Assembly (NCBI GenBank): GCA_020161755.1
Contig: JAIUOS010000013.1
Span: 31,660 to 95,659, forward strand
DNA: 64,000 bases
Reading direction: 5' to 3'
Source of the DNA: Actinomycetota bacterium
GTDB taxonomy: Bacteria; Actinomycetota; Actinomycetes; Propionibacteriales; Propionibacteriaceae
The notes under the pieces were generated by a model. It worked only from the letters and a program-made list of their open reading frames with translations, was not told the DNA's origin and made no database searches. Position numbers and translations under genes: made by a program. Positions 42,023 through 50,536 of this stretch are shown one piece after another. Position 1 is the first letter of the stretch. Each line of letters opens with the position of its first letter.

Positions 42023-44839
42023 ATGAACGAGTTCCGTGCCGTCATCTTCGACCTCGACGGGGTGATCACCGATACCGCCGAGTACCACTACCTCGCCTGG
42101 CAGCGCCTCGCCGATGAGGAAGGCCTGCCGTTCGGGCGTGCGCAGAACGAGAACCTGCGCGGGGTGAGCCGGCGGGAGTCGCTGGCGATCCTGCTCGCCG
42201 GCCGCGAGGTGGACGAGGCCACGGCGCAGGAACTGATGGCCCGCAAGAACGGGTACTACGTCGACCTGCTGACGAACATCGGCCCCGACGACGTGCTCCC
42301 CGGGGTGCTGGCGCTGCTGCACGAACTGCGCGCGGCCGGCTACCTCACCGCGATCGCGTCCGCGAGCAGGAACACCCCGGCGGTGCTGGACAGCCTGGGC
42401 ATCACCGACCTGTTCGACGCGGTCGTGGACGGCAACGCCGACCTGCCGGCCAAGCCGGCGCCCGACGTGTTCCTCGAGGCGGCCCGCCGGCTCGGCGTCC
42501 CGCCCGGGCTCTGCGTGGTGGTGGAGGACGCCACCGCGGGTATCGCGGGCGCGATCGCCGGCGGGTTCTGGGCGGTGGGCCTGGGGCCGGTCGAGCGGGT
42601 GGGCGAGGCCCACGTCGTGCTGGACAGCCTCGAGGGGGTCGACCTCGCGCGCCTGTTGGCCGAGCTGGACCAGGCCGCCTGGGTGGTGCGCGAGCACGCC
42701 TTCGTGCCCGAGCGGCAGCACCACGGCGAGACCATCTACACGATCGGCAACGGCCAGCTGTGCGTCCGTGGCACCTTCGAGGAGGGCTACCCGGGCGACT
42801 CCCCGGCGGCCTTCATGCACCGGCTGTGGGACGACATGCCGGTGTCGGTCTCGGAGCTGGCCAGCCTGCCGCGCTGGTGGGGCGTCGAGCTGTGGGCCGA
42901 CGGCGAGCCGGTGCGCCTCGACCGCGGCCGCGTGCTCGACTTCGAGCGGACGCTAGACCTGCGCACCGGAGTCCTGGCGCGCATCGTGCGCTGGGAGGGC
43001 ACGGACGGGGCCCGGCTGCGGTTGGGCTTCGAGCGCTTCGTCGACCTCTCCGACGCCCGGCGTGCGGTCGTGCGGGTGCAGGTGCAGGCCGAGCAGGACG
43101 TGACCGTGCGCACCCGGGCGGGCGTCTCCGCCCACGTCGAGAACACCGGGTTGCTGCACTGGGACGTGACCGGGCAGGGGTCGTCGGAGGACGCCGCGTG
43201 GCTCGCGGTGCGCACCCGCGGCACCAGGCACACGCTCGCCGTGGCCGCCGAGGTCGCCATGGCCGGGCCGCGGGACGAACGTGTCACCGGGACCGGCACG
43301 GACGCCGAGGGCGCCCCGGCGGTCGAGCACATGGTCAGGCTGGCGGCGGGGGAGTCGGCGACCCTCACCAAGTTCGTGGCGCTGGTGCCCGACCTCGACT
43401 CCGGCGACCCGGTGTCGGAGGCCGGCCAGGTGGCGGCGTCCGCCCGTCGCCAGGGGTGGGACGGCGTCCGCGCCGCGAACGACGAGGCGTGGCGGGCGTC
43501 CTGGGACGCGTCCGACGTGACCATCGACGGCGACCCGCTCGCACAGCTCGCGCTGCGGTTCAGCCTGTTCCAGCTGATCATCGCCGCGCCGCGGTTCACC
43601 GACCGGGCCAGCATCGGCGCGAAGACCCTGTCCGGGTACGGCTACCGCCACCACGTGTTCTGGGACACCGAGACCTTCATGCTCCCGGTGTTCACGTTCA
43701 CCCAGCCGGCGATCGCACGCAACATGCTGCGGTACCGCTGGCACGGGCTGCCCGGCGCCCGCCGCAAGGCTGCCGCCAACGGCTACCGCGGCGCCCAGTT
43801 CGCGTGGGAGTCGGCTGAGACCGGCGACGAGGTGACGCCGACGTGGGTGCCCGACCCCGAGGACCGCACCCGGCTGATCCGCATCTGGACCGGCGACATC
43901 GAGATCCACATCACCGCCGACGTCGCGATGGGCGTGATGCAGTACTGGCGCACCACCGGCGACGAGGCGTTCATGCTCGACCAGGGCGCCGAGCTGGTGC
44001 TGGACGGCGCGAGCTTCTGGGCGTCCGCCGCGCAGCGCGAGGACGACGGCCACTGCCACTTCCGCAACGTGGTGGGGCCCGACGAGTACCACGACCGCAT
44101 CGACGACAACGCGTTCACCAACTACGTGGCGGTGTGGCACCTGCGCACCGGACTGCGGCTGGCCCAGTGGCTGGCCGAGCAGCACCCCGAGCGGTGGGTG
44201 GAGCTCGCCGAGCAGCTCGGCCTGGACAGCGAGTGGTTGGAGACCTGGCAGACGGTCGCGAACGGGATCCTGCTTCCGCTCGACCCGGCGTCCGGGCTGA
44301 TCGAGCAGTTCGAAGGCTACTTCGGCCTGGTCGACCTCGACCTCGCCGAGTTGCGCGACCGGTCCCGGACGGTGTCGATGCAGCAGCTGCACGGCATCGA
44401 GGGCATCGCCGGCACCCAGATCCTCAAGCAGCCGGACGTGCTGATGCTCGCCTACCTGCTGCCGGAGCTGTTCACCGCCGAGACGCTGCGGGCGAACTAC
44501 GACTACTACGACCCGCGCACCGACCACGAGCACGGGTCCAGCCTGGGGCCGGCGATCAGCGCGGTGATGGCGTGCCGGGCCGGCCAGCCCGAGATCGGGT
44601 ACGCCCACTTCGAGCGGGCGGCGCTGGCAGACCTGCTGGACGTCCGGCACAACGCCGGCGACGGCATCCACGGGGCGTCCGCGGGCGGGTTGTGGCAGGC
44701 GGTGGTGTTCGGCTTCGCCGGGCTCAGCGTCACCCCGGACGGCTTCGCCACGGCCCCGATGCTGCCCGCGCACTGGCAGCGGGTCGCCTTCACGGTCACG
44801 ATCCGCGGCGAGCGCCACCGCCTCGAGGTCACCCCCTGA
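42023..44839 (+). CDS. Beta-phosphoglucomutase-GH65 disaccharide phosphorylase fusion
   Basis: A 938-aa two-enzyme protein. Residues 1-215 are a HAD beta-phosphoglucomutase, with FDLDGVITDTAEYHY (nucleophile and acid/base Asp), SASRN, KPAPD and VEDATAG. Residues ~220-938 are a GH65 phosphorylase, with YGYRHHVFWDTETFM and the general acid Glu in VGPDEYHDRIDDNAFTN. GH65 enzymes split alpha-glucobioses (maltose, trehalose, kojibiose, nigerose) with phosphate into beta-glucose-1-phosphate, which the mutase domain turns into glucose-6-phosphate. The fusion therefore channels the product. ATG 42023 is chosen because the HAD motif starts there. Its own promoter carries a LacI-like operator. Substrate unresolved. 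Confidence 0.9.
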   Translation: MNEFRAVIFDLDGVITDTAEYHYLAWQRLADEEGLPFGRAQNENLRGVSRRESLAILLAGREVDEATAQELMARKNGYYVDLLTNIGPDDVLPGVLALLHELRAAGYLTAIASASRNTPAVLDSLGITDLFDAVVDGNADLPAKPAPDVFLEAARRLGVPPGLCVVVEDATAGIAGAIAGGFWAVGLGPVERVGEAHVVLDSLEGVDLARLLAELDQAAWVVREHAFVPERQHHGETIYTIGNGQLCVRGTFEEGYPGDSPAAFMHRLWDDMPVSVSELASLPRWWGVELWADGEPVRLDRGRVLDFERTLDLRTGVLARIVRWEGTDGARLRLGFERFVDLSDARRAVVRVQVQAEQDVTVRTRAGVSAHVENTGLLHWDVTGQGSSEDAAWLAVRTRGTRHTLAVAAEVAMAGPRDERVTGTGTDAEGAPAVEHMVRLAAGESATLTKFVALVPDLDSGDPVSEAGQVAASARRQGWDGVRAANDEAWRASWDASDVTIDGDPLAQLALRFSLFQLIIAAPRFTDRASIGAKTLSGYGYRHHVFWDTETFMLPVFTFTQPAIARNMLRYRWHGLPGARRKAAANGYRGAQFAWESAETGDEVTPTWVPDPEDRTRLIRIWTGDIEIHITADVAMGVMQYWRTTGDEAFMLDQGAELVLDGASFWASAAQREDDGHCHFRNVVGPDEYHDRIDDNAFTNYVAVWHLRTGLRLAQWLAEQHPERWVELAEQLGLDSEWLETWQTVANGILLPLDPASGLIEQFEGYFGLVDLDLAELRDRSRTVSMQQLHGIEGIAGTQILKQPDVLMLAYLLPELFTAETLRANYDYYDPRTDHEHGSSLGPAISAVMACRAGQPEIGYAHFERAALADLLDVRHNAGDGIHGASAGGLWQAVVFGFAGLSVTPDGFATAPMLPAHWQRVAFTVTIRGERHRLEVTP

Positions 44840-44843
44840 CTTA

Positions 44844-44925
44844 GCCACCGAATTGTCCCCTCGCCACCGGAATTCCGGGCGCGAGGGGACACTTCGGTGG
44901 CGAACTCACACTTCGGTGGCGAACT
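44844..44925. repeat. Hairpin repeat copy 1, between GH65 and AbiEi/DUF559 genes
   Basis: Arms 44844-44864 and 44881-44901 pair at 20 of 21 positions around the 16-base loop CACCGGAATTCCGGGC. The right end is partly duplicated: ACTTCGGTGGCGAACT occurs at 44892 and again at 44910. The DUF559 gene's last codons and stop lie in that duplication. It starts five bases after the GH65 stop and probably terminates both convergent genes. It is nearly identical to 45977-46042. Confidence 0.8.
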
Positions 44926-45850
44926 GGGGGTAGGCGTCCTCGGCCCAGCCGCGGATCTTCTCCGGACGCGCCTGGGCGAAGGCGGCCTCGATCCGGCGCC
45001 TCAGGGCGGCAGGGTCCCGGAGGTCCTCCCAGCCCCACCGGACGACGACCCAGCCGGCCTCGCGGAGCCGCGCTTCGCGGTCCTTCTCGGCCATGACGGC
45101 GCGCGCGACCTCGTCCTGCGGGCCGGTGTACTTGATCCTGCCGTCGAACTCGCCGAGGACGCCGCGCTCCTTCCAGCCGAAGTCGGAGCGGGCCAGCCAG
45201 GTGCCGAACGCGTCGAACACGTTGAGCTGGAGCGCGGGACGTTCCAGCCCGGCCTCGACGAGCCGGACGCGGCTGAGCGACTCCCCGACGCTCTCCGAGC
45301 GTCCGTCGGCGACGGCCAGGGCGGCCCGCGCCGTCCCGGCGCCGTGGCGTCCGGCGGCGCGGTCGATGATGTCGGCGATCACCGCGGAGTCGCCGCCGAG
45401 GCGCAGGGTCGCGTCCAGCACCGCGACGGCGCGCTCGAAGGGGAGGCTGCAGGCGAGGTCGACCGCCGTCCGCTCCAGGCTGGTGCAGCGGAAGCCGTCG
45501 ACGACCGCGACCTCCTCGGGCAGCAGGGTGAGCGCGCGGGCGTGGAGGAAGGTCCGCCGCGAGCCGTGGCCGGGTGGCTGCCGGATGACCGTGACCCGGC
45601 CGAGCTGGGACTCCCAGCTGGGGAGCGTGTGCAGGAGGCCCGCGCTGACGTGGCTGAGCACCGTGCCGGGGGACAGCAGCGGCACCGTCCCGGCGACCAG
45701 CTGGAGGTGGCGGGCGACCACCCCGGCGGCCGGCTCGTCGGCGTAGGCGCCGTGCCGGACGTGGACCAGTTCGCCTGCCTTCGACAGGCGTCCGCGTTCC
45801 TTGCGGGACTGCCCGCTGGCGTTCAGTTGGCTCACGCGCTTGACGGTCAT
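44906..45850 (-). CDS. AbiEi-antitoxin-like/DUF559 protein
   Basis: A 314-aa protein of a type very common in actinobacteria. An N-terminal wHTH-like region (LSKAGELVHVRHGAYADEP) and an AbiEi-like middle (TVLSHVSAGLLHTLPSW, CTSLERTAVDLACSLPF) lead into a C-terminal Vsr/DUF559-like nuclease fold (DFGWKERGVLGEFDGRIKY, EKDREARLREAGWVVVRWGWEDL). Asp and Glu in GEFDGRIKY suggest the PD-(D/E)xK site. No toxin partner adjoins it. ATG 45850 is chosen because residues before it are not conserved. It sits between two near-identical hairpin repeats, which looks like an inserted cassette. Role unknown. Defence or regulation are guesses. Confidence 0.78.
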   Translation of the reverse strand: MTVKRVSQLNASGQSRKERGRLSKAGELVHVRHGAYADEPAAGVVARHLQLVAGTVPLLSPGTVLSHVSAGLLHTLPSWESQLGRVTVIRQPPGHGSRRTFLHARALTLLPEEVAVVDGFRCTSLERTAVDLACSLPFERAVAVLDATLRLGGDSAVIADIIDRAAGRHGAGTARAALAVADGRSESVGESLSRVRLVEAGLERPALQLNVFDAFGTWLARSDFGWKERGVLGEFDGRIKYTGPQDEVARAVMAEKDREARLREAGWVVVRWGWEDLRDPAALRRRIEAAFAQARPEKIRGWAEDAYPQFATEV

Positions 45851-45976
45851 GCGCCCCAGTCCAGCGCGTCGCGAGCCCTCTCGGAAGAGCTGGCGGGACA
45901 CGGACAACACCTGGGCCGAAATCGACAACACCCTGTGCGTCCGCTGTGGGCGCCGCGTCCCACCGTCCACCACCAA

Positions 45977-46042
45977 CCTCGCCACCGAATTGGCCCCTCG
46001 CCACCGGAATTCCGGGCGCGAGGGGACAATTCGGTGGCGAGG
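45977..46042. repeat. Hairpin repeat copy 2, between AbiEi/DUF559 and permease genes
   Basis: Arms 45977-46001 and 46018-46042 pair at 24 of 25 positions around the same 16-base loop as copy 1, in the same orientation. It begins seven bases beyond the stop of the permease gene (46049) and may terminate it. Confidence 0.85.
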
Positions 46043-46048
46043 AGGCGG

Positions 46049-46912
46049 CTACTCCTTCACCGCGCCCCCGGAGGTGTTCATGATCCGCTTCTGGAAGATG
46101 AAGAAGATGATGGCGACCGGGATCGTCATCAGGGCCGCGGCCGCCAGCTTGATCGGGTACTGGTTGCCCGACGACAGCTGCCCGGACGCCAGCGACGCCA
46201 CGCCCTTGGTGAGCGTGGTCAGGCTGGGGCTCTGGGTGGAGACGATGAAGTGGTTGAGCTCGTTCCAGGATCCCTGGAAGCTCAGGATGATGATCGTCAT
46301 CAGCGCGGGACGGGACATCGGCAGCACCACCGACCAGAACGTCCGGAAGGTGCCGGCGCCGTCGATGCGCGCCGCCTCCTCCACCGCCAGCGGGATCGAC
46401 TCGAAGAAGTTCCTCATGATGAACACGCCCGCGGCGTCCACCAGCAGCGGCAGGATCATGCCCGCGTAGCTGTCGTAGATGCCGAGCGACTTGATCACCA
46501 GGAACTTCGGGATCAGCAGCACCACCGCCGGCACCGACATCACCGCGATCAGCGCCAGGTACACCGCCTGCCGCCCGGGGAACCGCAGCCGCGCCAGCGA
46601 GTAGCCCGCGAGCGAGACGAAGAACACCCGCCCGGTGGTCACCACGACCGTCACGATCACCGAGTTCATCGTCCACAGGGCGAAGTCGGAGTTCGCGAAC
46701 AGCGTGGTGTAGGCCGCCGTCGTCCAGTTCGTCGACCACAGCGACATGCCGGCGAGCGTGGCCTCCTCGTCGGTCTTGAACGAGTTCGCCACCTCCACCA
46801 GGAACGGGAAGATGTACATGATCGCCAGCAGGGTCAGCACCACGTAGGTGGCGACGTGGCCGACGCCGTGACTCTCGCCGGCGTGCCGCCGGGCGGCCTC
46901 GGTGTTGCTCAT
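46049..46912 (-). CDS. Sugar ABC transporter permease (MalG type), second system
   Basis: A 287-aa CUT1 permease. It has six hydrophobic segments, the EAA loop IPLAVEEAARIDGAGTFR, and the C-terminal QKRIMNTSGGAVKE typical of MalG. The ATG at 46912 overlaps the stop of the other permease by four bases. Last gene of the lacI-binding protein-permease-permease operon. No ATPase is encoded nearby. Confidence 0.93.
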   Translation of the reverse strand: MSNTEAARRHAGESHGVGHVATYVVLTLLAIMYIFPFLVEVANSFKTDEEATLAGMSLWSTNWTTAAYTTLFANSDFALWTMNSVIVTVVVTTGRVFFVSLAGYSLARLRFPGRQAVYLALIAVMSVPAVVLLIPKFLVIKSLGIYDSYAGMILPLLVDAAGVFIMRNFFESIPLAVEEAARIDGAGTFRTFWSVVLPMSRPALMTIIILSFQGSWNELNHFIVSTQSPSLTTLTKGVASLASGQLSSGNQYPIKLAAAALMTIPVAIIFFIFQKRIMNTSGGAVKE

Positions 46913-48048
46913 GCCACGCCTCCCGTCTGCGCCGCCGCACGGGTTCTGGCCCGCTTCTCGGCCCGCTGCGCCCGCCGGTCGGTGCCGGTGTTGTCCCCGC
47001 CGCCGAGGATCAGCCGCTGGAGGATCGTGAACAGCACGATGATGCCGAACAGCACGAAGGCGATCGCGGCGCCGCGTCCCCAGTCACCGGAGAGGAACGC
47101 CGCGTCGTAGGACAGGTAGGCCGGGGTCAAGGTGGTCTTGGACGGTCCGCCCTGGGTGCCGGTGTAGATCTGGTCGAACACCTGCCAGGTGCCGATCAGG
47201 CCGAGCGTGATCACCGTGAACACGGTCGGACGCAGCATCGGCAGCGTCACGTACCAGAACCGCTGCCACGCGGACGCGCCGTCGACCATGGCGGCCTCCT
47301 CGGTCTCCTCGCCGATCGCCTGGAGCGCGGCCAGGAACAGCAGCATGAACGTCCCGGACGTGGTGAAGATCGCCATCAGGATGAACGCGCACATGGCCAC
47401 GGACGGACCGGCGAGCCACTCCCAGCCGCTGATGCCGAACAGCGCCGGCTCCTGCAGCGCCGCCGGGCCGTCGCCGCCCCCGAGCATGATGTGGATCACC
47501 CCGCGCGGGTCGGCGAACCAGTTCGGGCCCTGGATGGAGAACCAGCCCAGGAACGCGTTGACCGCGCCGGACGCCGAGAACAGGAACAGCCACAGCACGG
47601 TGATCGCGACCGACGAGGTGACGGACGGGAAGTAGAACGCCGTCCGGTAGAAGCTCTTGCCGCGCAGCGCCCGCTTGTTGACCATGAACGCCAGCAGCAG
47701 CGACAGCACCGTCTGCAGCGGCACGACCAGGATCACGTAGTACAGGTTGTTGCGGATCGCGGTCCCGAAGTCACGGGCCGCCAGGCCCTGGCCGCCGAGG
47801 ACGTCCACGTAGTTCTTGGACCCGACGAAGTTGACGTTGCCGCCCCAGGGCGCACCGCGTCCGCTCCAGTCCGACACCGAGACCCACGCCGCCATGACCA
47901 CCGGCAGGAACAGGAACAGGCCGAGGACGACCACCATCGGCAGCACGAAGAGCCAGCCGGCGCCCGCCTGGGCGTTGCCCAGGGAGCGCCGGCCACGCCC
48001 CTGGGCCGGCGCGGGGGTGGCCCGCGCCAGGCCCTGGGTTGTGGTCAT
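46909..48048 (-). CDS. Sugar ABC transporter permease (MalF type), second system
   Basis: A 379-aa CUT1 permease, longer than average because of an extra periplasmic region of ~60 residues between helices (GPNWFADPRGVIHIMLGGGDG) and a basic C-terminal tail. EAA loop is IGEETEEAAMVDGASAWQR. ATG 48048, three bases after the binding-protein stop. Partner of the 46049-46912 permease. Confidence 0.92.
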   Translation of the reverse strand: MTTTQGLARATPAPAQGRGRRSLGNAQAGAGWLFVLPMVVVLGLFLFLPVVMAAWVSVSDWSGRGAPWGGNVNFVGSKNYVDVLGGQGLAARDFGTAIRNNLYYVILVVPLQTVLSLLLAFMVNKRALRGKSFYRTAFYFPSVTSSVAITVLWLFLFSASGAVNAFLGWFSIQGPNWFADPRGVIHIMLGGGDGPAALQEPALFGISGWEWLAGPSVAMCAFILMAIFTTSGTFMLLFLAALQAIGEETEEAAMVDGASAWQRFWYVTLPMLRPTVFTVITLGLIGTWQVFDQIYTGTQGGPSKTTLTPAYLSYDAAFLSGDWGRGAAIAFVLFGIIVLFTILQRLILGGGDNTGTDRRAQRAEKRARTRAAAQTGGVA

Positions 48049-48051
48049 CGC

Positions 48052-49290
48052 TCAGCCCACGATCGCCTGGAGGTTCTTCTGGGTGTCGTCCAGGATCGCC
48101 TTGGGATCCTTCGACTTCAGCCCTGCCAGCTGGCTGTTGAACTCCTTGATGACGTCCGCGGCCCCGGCCATCGACGGCAGGTTCTGCGCGTACTCGGCGC
48201 CGTTGATGAACGGCACCATGGTCGGGTTGTCGGTCTTGTACTGCGCGGACGCCGACTGGACGGACGGCATCACGCCGAAGTCCTTGGCGAAGGTGAGCTG
48301 CTGGTCGGTCGTGGTCAGGAACTCGACCAGGCTGATCGCGGCGGCCTTGTTGTCGCCGTCGGCGGAGATGCCCCAGCAGTTCGTGTACTGGAGGGTGCCC
48401 TTCTGGACGCCCGCCGGCAGCTCGGCGACGGTGTACTCCACATTCGGGTAGGTGCTGGTCATGGCGCCGGTGATCCAGTTGCCCTCGATCACCATGGCGG
48501 CCATCTTCTTGCCGAACGCCTCGCCACCCCAGCCGGCACCCAGATCGCTGGAGAACGCTGCGGAGCCGTCGTTGAGCATGCCCTTGACGTAGGTGAGCGC
48601 GTCGACGTTCGCCTGGGCGTCGGCCTGGGCCTTGCCGTCAGCGCTGAGCAGGCCGCCGCCGGCCTGGGCCATGAACACGCCCACCCGCTGGATCTCCGGG
48701 CCGAACGCCAGCCCGACCCGCTTGCCCTTGGTCAGCTTCTTCGCGACCGCGCTGAGCTGGTCCCAGGTGGTGGGCACGTCGGCCTCGGTGAGTCCGGCGT
48801 CCGCCCACATGGACTTGTTGATCACGAGTGCGAGCGTCGAGAAGTCCTTCGGCGCGCAGTAGAACTTGTCGTCGTAGGTGAACGCCTTGACCAGGCCGGG
48901 GTAGAAGTCGCTCTTGTTGCTGAGCTGGTCGCCGTACGCCTCGAGCGAGCCGTTCTTGGCCCAGCCGGCGAGCTGGTCGGTGGACACGTAGAGGACGTCG
49001 TCGGGCTTGCCGCCGGCGAAGCCCTGGGTGGCCTGCTGGGTCAGGTCGGACGCGACCTTGACCTCAGCCTGGATGCCGGACTTCGTCGACCAGGCCGCGA
49101 CGGCGGCCTTCACCGACGTGGTCTCGGCGTCGCCGGAGGAGCCGATCAGAACGCTGATCGGGTTGGTGTTGGCCGACTGCGACGCCGCCGGGGTGTTGCT
49201 CGCGGACGTGAACCCTCCGCCGCAGGCGGAGAGTGTGAGGGCAGCTGCGGTGGCGAGAGCTGCGATCACAGCTCGCTGGGGATGAGACAT
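48052..49290 (-). CDS. Sugar ABC transporter substrate-binding lipoprotein, second system
   Basis: A 412-aa family 1 solute-binding protein with a Sec signal peptide and lipobox LSAC (Cys23), anchored outside the membrane. CAPKDFSTLALVINKSMWADAGL and VIEGNWITGAMTSTYP are typical of MalE-like oligosaccharide binders. ATG 49290 has GAAGGAAGG just before it. It follows the LacI gene by 23 bases and is transcribed with it. The frame open beyond 49290 is not coding. By operator sharing its ligand may be the alpha-glucobiose cleaved by the GH65 fusion. Confidence 0.92.
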   Translation of the reverse strand: MSHPQRAVIAALATAAALTLSACGGGFTSASNTPAASQSANTNPISVLIGSSGDAETTSVKAAVAAWSTKSGIQAEVKVASDLTQQATQGFAGGKPDDVLYVSTDQLAGWAKNGSLEAYGDQLSNKSDFYPGLVKAFTYDDKFYCAPKDFSTLALVINKSMWADAGLTEADVPTTWDQLSAVAKKLTKGKRVGLAFGPEIQRVGVFMAQAGGGLLSADGKAQADAQANVDALTYVKGMLNDGSAAFSSDLGAGWGGEAFGKKMAAMVIEGNWITGAMTSTYPNVEYTVAELPAGVQKGTLQYTNCWGISADGDNKAAAISLVEFLTTTDQQLTFAKDFGVMPSVQSASAQYKTDNPTMVPFINGAEYAQNLPSMAGAADVIKEFNSQLAGLKSKDPKAILDDTQKNLQAIVG

Positions 49291-49313
49291 GTTCCTTCCT
49301 TCACTGGGTGGGG

Positions 49314-50345
49314 TCAACGGGCGAACGGCTGGAGCCGTCGCTGAACCAGATGGGGCTCGAGGAGTCGTTGGGGGCGGGCAGGCGTCTTGCCGTCGAGAAC
49401 GGTGAAGGCGAGTTCGAGCAGGTCGACGGCGGCCTGCTCGACGGGCTGGTGGACGCTGGACAACCCGGTCGCACGAGCCACCGGCGTGTCGTCGAAGCCG
49501 ACGACGGGCACCTCGGCCTCGCCGAGGCGTCCGACCGTCCGGAAGTGGCCGATCGCGCCGAGGGCGAGGGAGTCGGACGCGCACACGATCGCGGTCGCCC
49601 CGCGCGCGACGAGCTGGGTGGCGCCCTCGACACCCGCGCTGGGGTGGTCGTCGAGGACGGCGACCGACAGGCCGGCGCTGCCCGGCAGGTCGGCGACCGT
49701 GGCCCACCAGCCGGCGCGACGGTCGTCGCCCACACCGGAGCCCTCGGGCCAGCCGAGGAAGCCGATGCGCTCGTGGCCGAGTTCGCGCAGCCACGAGGCG
49801 GCCGCGGCGGTGCCGGCGGCGCCGTCCACGTCCACCCAGCAGTGGTCGCTGGTCGCGATCCGGCCCCACGGCCGGCCGAACGTGACGAACGGCACCTGGT
49901 TCTCGCGCAGGCGGGCCGGGCGGGTGTCGTCCATGCCGGTGTCGGTGAGCACGGCGAGGTCGATGGACGCGGAGCGGTACAGCGTCTCCAGTTTCTCGAC
50001 CTCGCCGGCGGCATCGTCGGCGGTGAGCAGGGTGAGCTGGTAACCGAGTCGCTGCGCCTCCTCCGCCAAGGAGTGCAGGAACCGGTCCATCACCGCACCA
50101 TTGATGCCGTCCACCGCCCGGTACAGCCGCAGTCCGATGGCCATCGAGCGTTGCGTGCGCAGCGCCTTCCCGGCAGCGGACGGACGGTACCCGGCCTTCT
50201 TGATCGCGGCGTCGACGCGCTCCCGGGTGCGCGGGTGGACCACCGACGGGTTGTTGAGCACGTTGGACACGGTCTGTCTGGACACCCCGAGCTCCTGGGC
50301 GATGCTGACCAGCGTCGGTCGAGCCTGCCGATTCACCGCGTCCAT
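49314..50345 (-). CDS. LacI-family regulator of the second sugar operon
   Basis: A 343-aa LacI regulator. Its HTH is TLVSIAQELGVSRQTVSNVL, its hinge AAGKALRTQRSMAIGL, and a ligand domain follows with GFDDTPVARATGLSSVHQP near the end. It is the first gene of the transporter operon. A perfect TTTGATCGATCAAA palindrome 58 bases upstream is its probable operator, and a 12/14 copy precedes the GH65 gene. That makes a small regulon of uptake and phosphorolysis. ATG 50345. Confidence 0.92.
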   Translation of the reverse strand: MDAVNRQARPTLVSIAQELGVSRQTVSNVLNNPSVVHPRTRERVDAAIKKAGYRPSAAGKALRTQRSMAIGLRLYRAVDGINGAVMDRFLHSLAEEAQRLGYQLTLLTADDAAGEVEKLETLYRSASIDLAVLTDTGMDDTRPARLRENQVPFVTFGRPWGRIATSDHCWVDVDGAAGTAAAASWLRELGHERIGFLGWPEGSGVGDDRRAGWWATVADLPGSAGLSVAVLDDHPSAGVEGATQLVARGATAIVCASDSLALGAIGHFRTVGRLGEAEVPVVGFDDTPVARATGLSSVHQPVEQAAVDLLELAFTVLDGKTPARPQRLLEPHLVQRRLQPFAR

Positions 50346-50402
50346 GCCGTGGGCCCCCGCTCCAGGCCGTCCAGGGGGTCGAGCCGCCGAGCCCCCGGTC
50401 GA

Positions 50403-50430
50403 TTTGATCGATCAAACTTCTCTTTGATCA
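50403..50430. promoter_or_regulatory. LacI operator, perfect 14-bp palindrome plus half-site
   Basis: TTTGATCGATCAAA (50403-50416) with the central CG of LacI-family operators, then TTTGATCA (50423-50430). It sits between the divergent lacI and P450 genes, so it could affect both. Confidence 0.7.
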
Positions 50431-50536
50431 TCGACCGGACGCTCAACGGTTGTCAAGAGCGCGGGCGATCGGTTGCCAAACCGTGACCAAGCCGATCGCC
50501 TACCCTGTCGTTGTCGCACCAGCGGAAGGCGGATGG

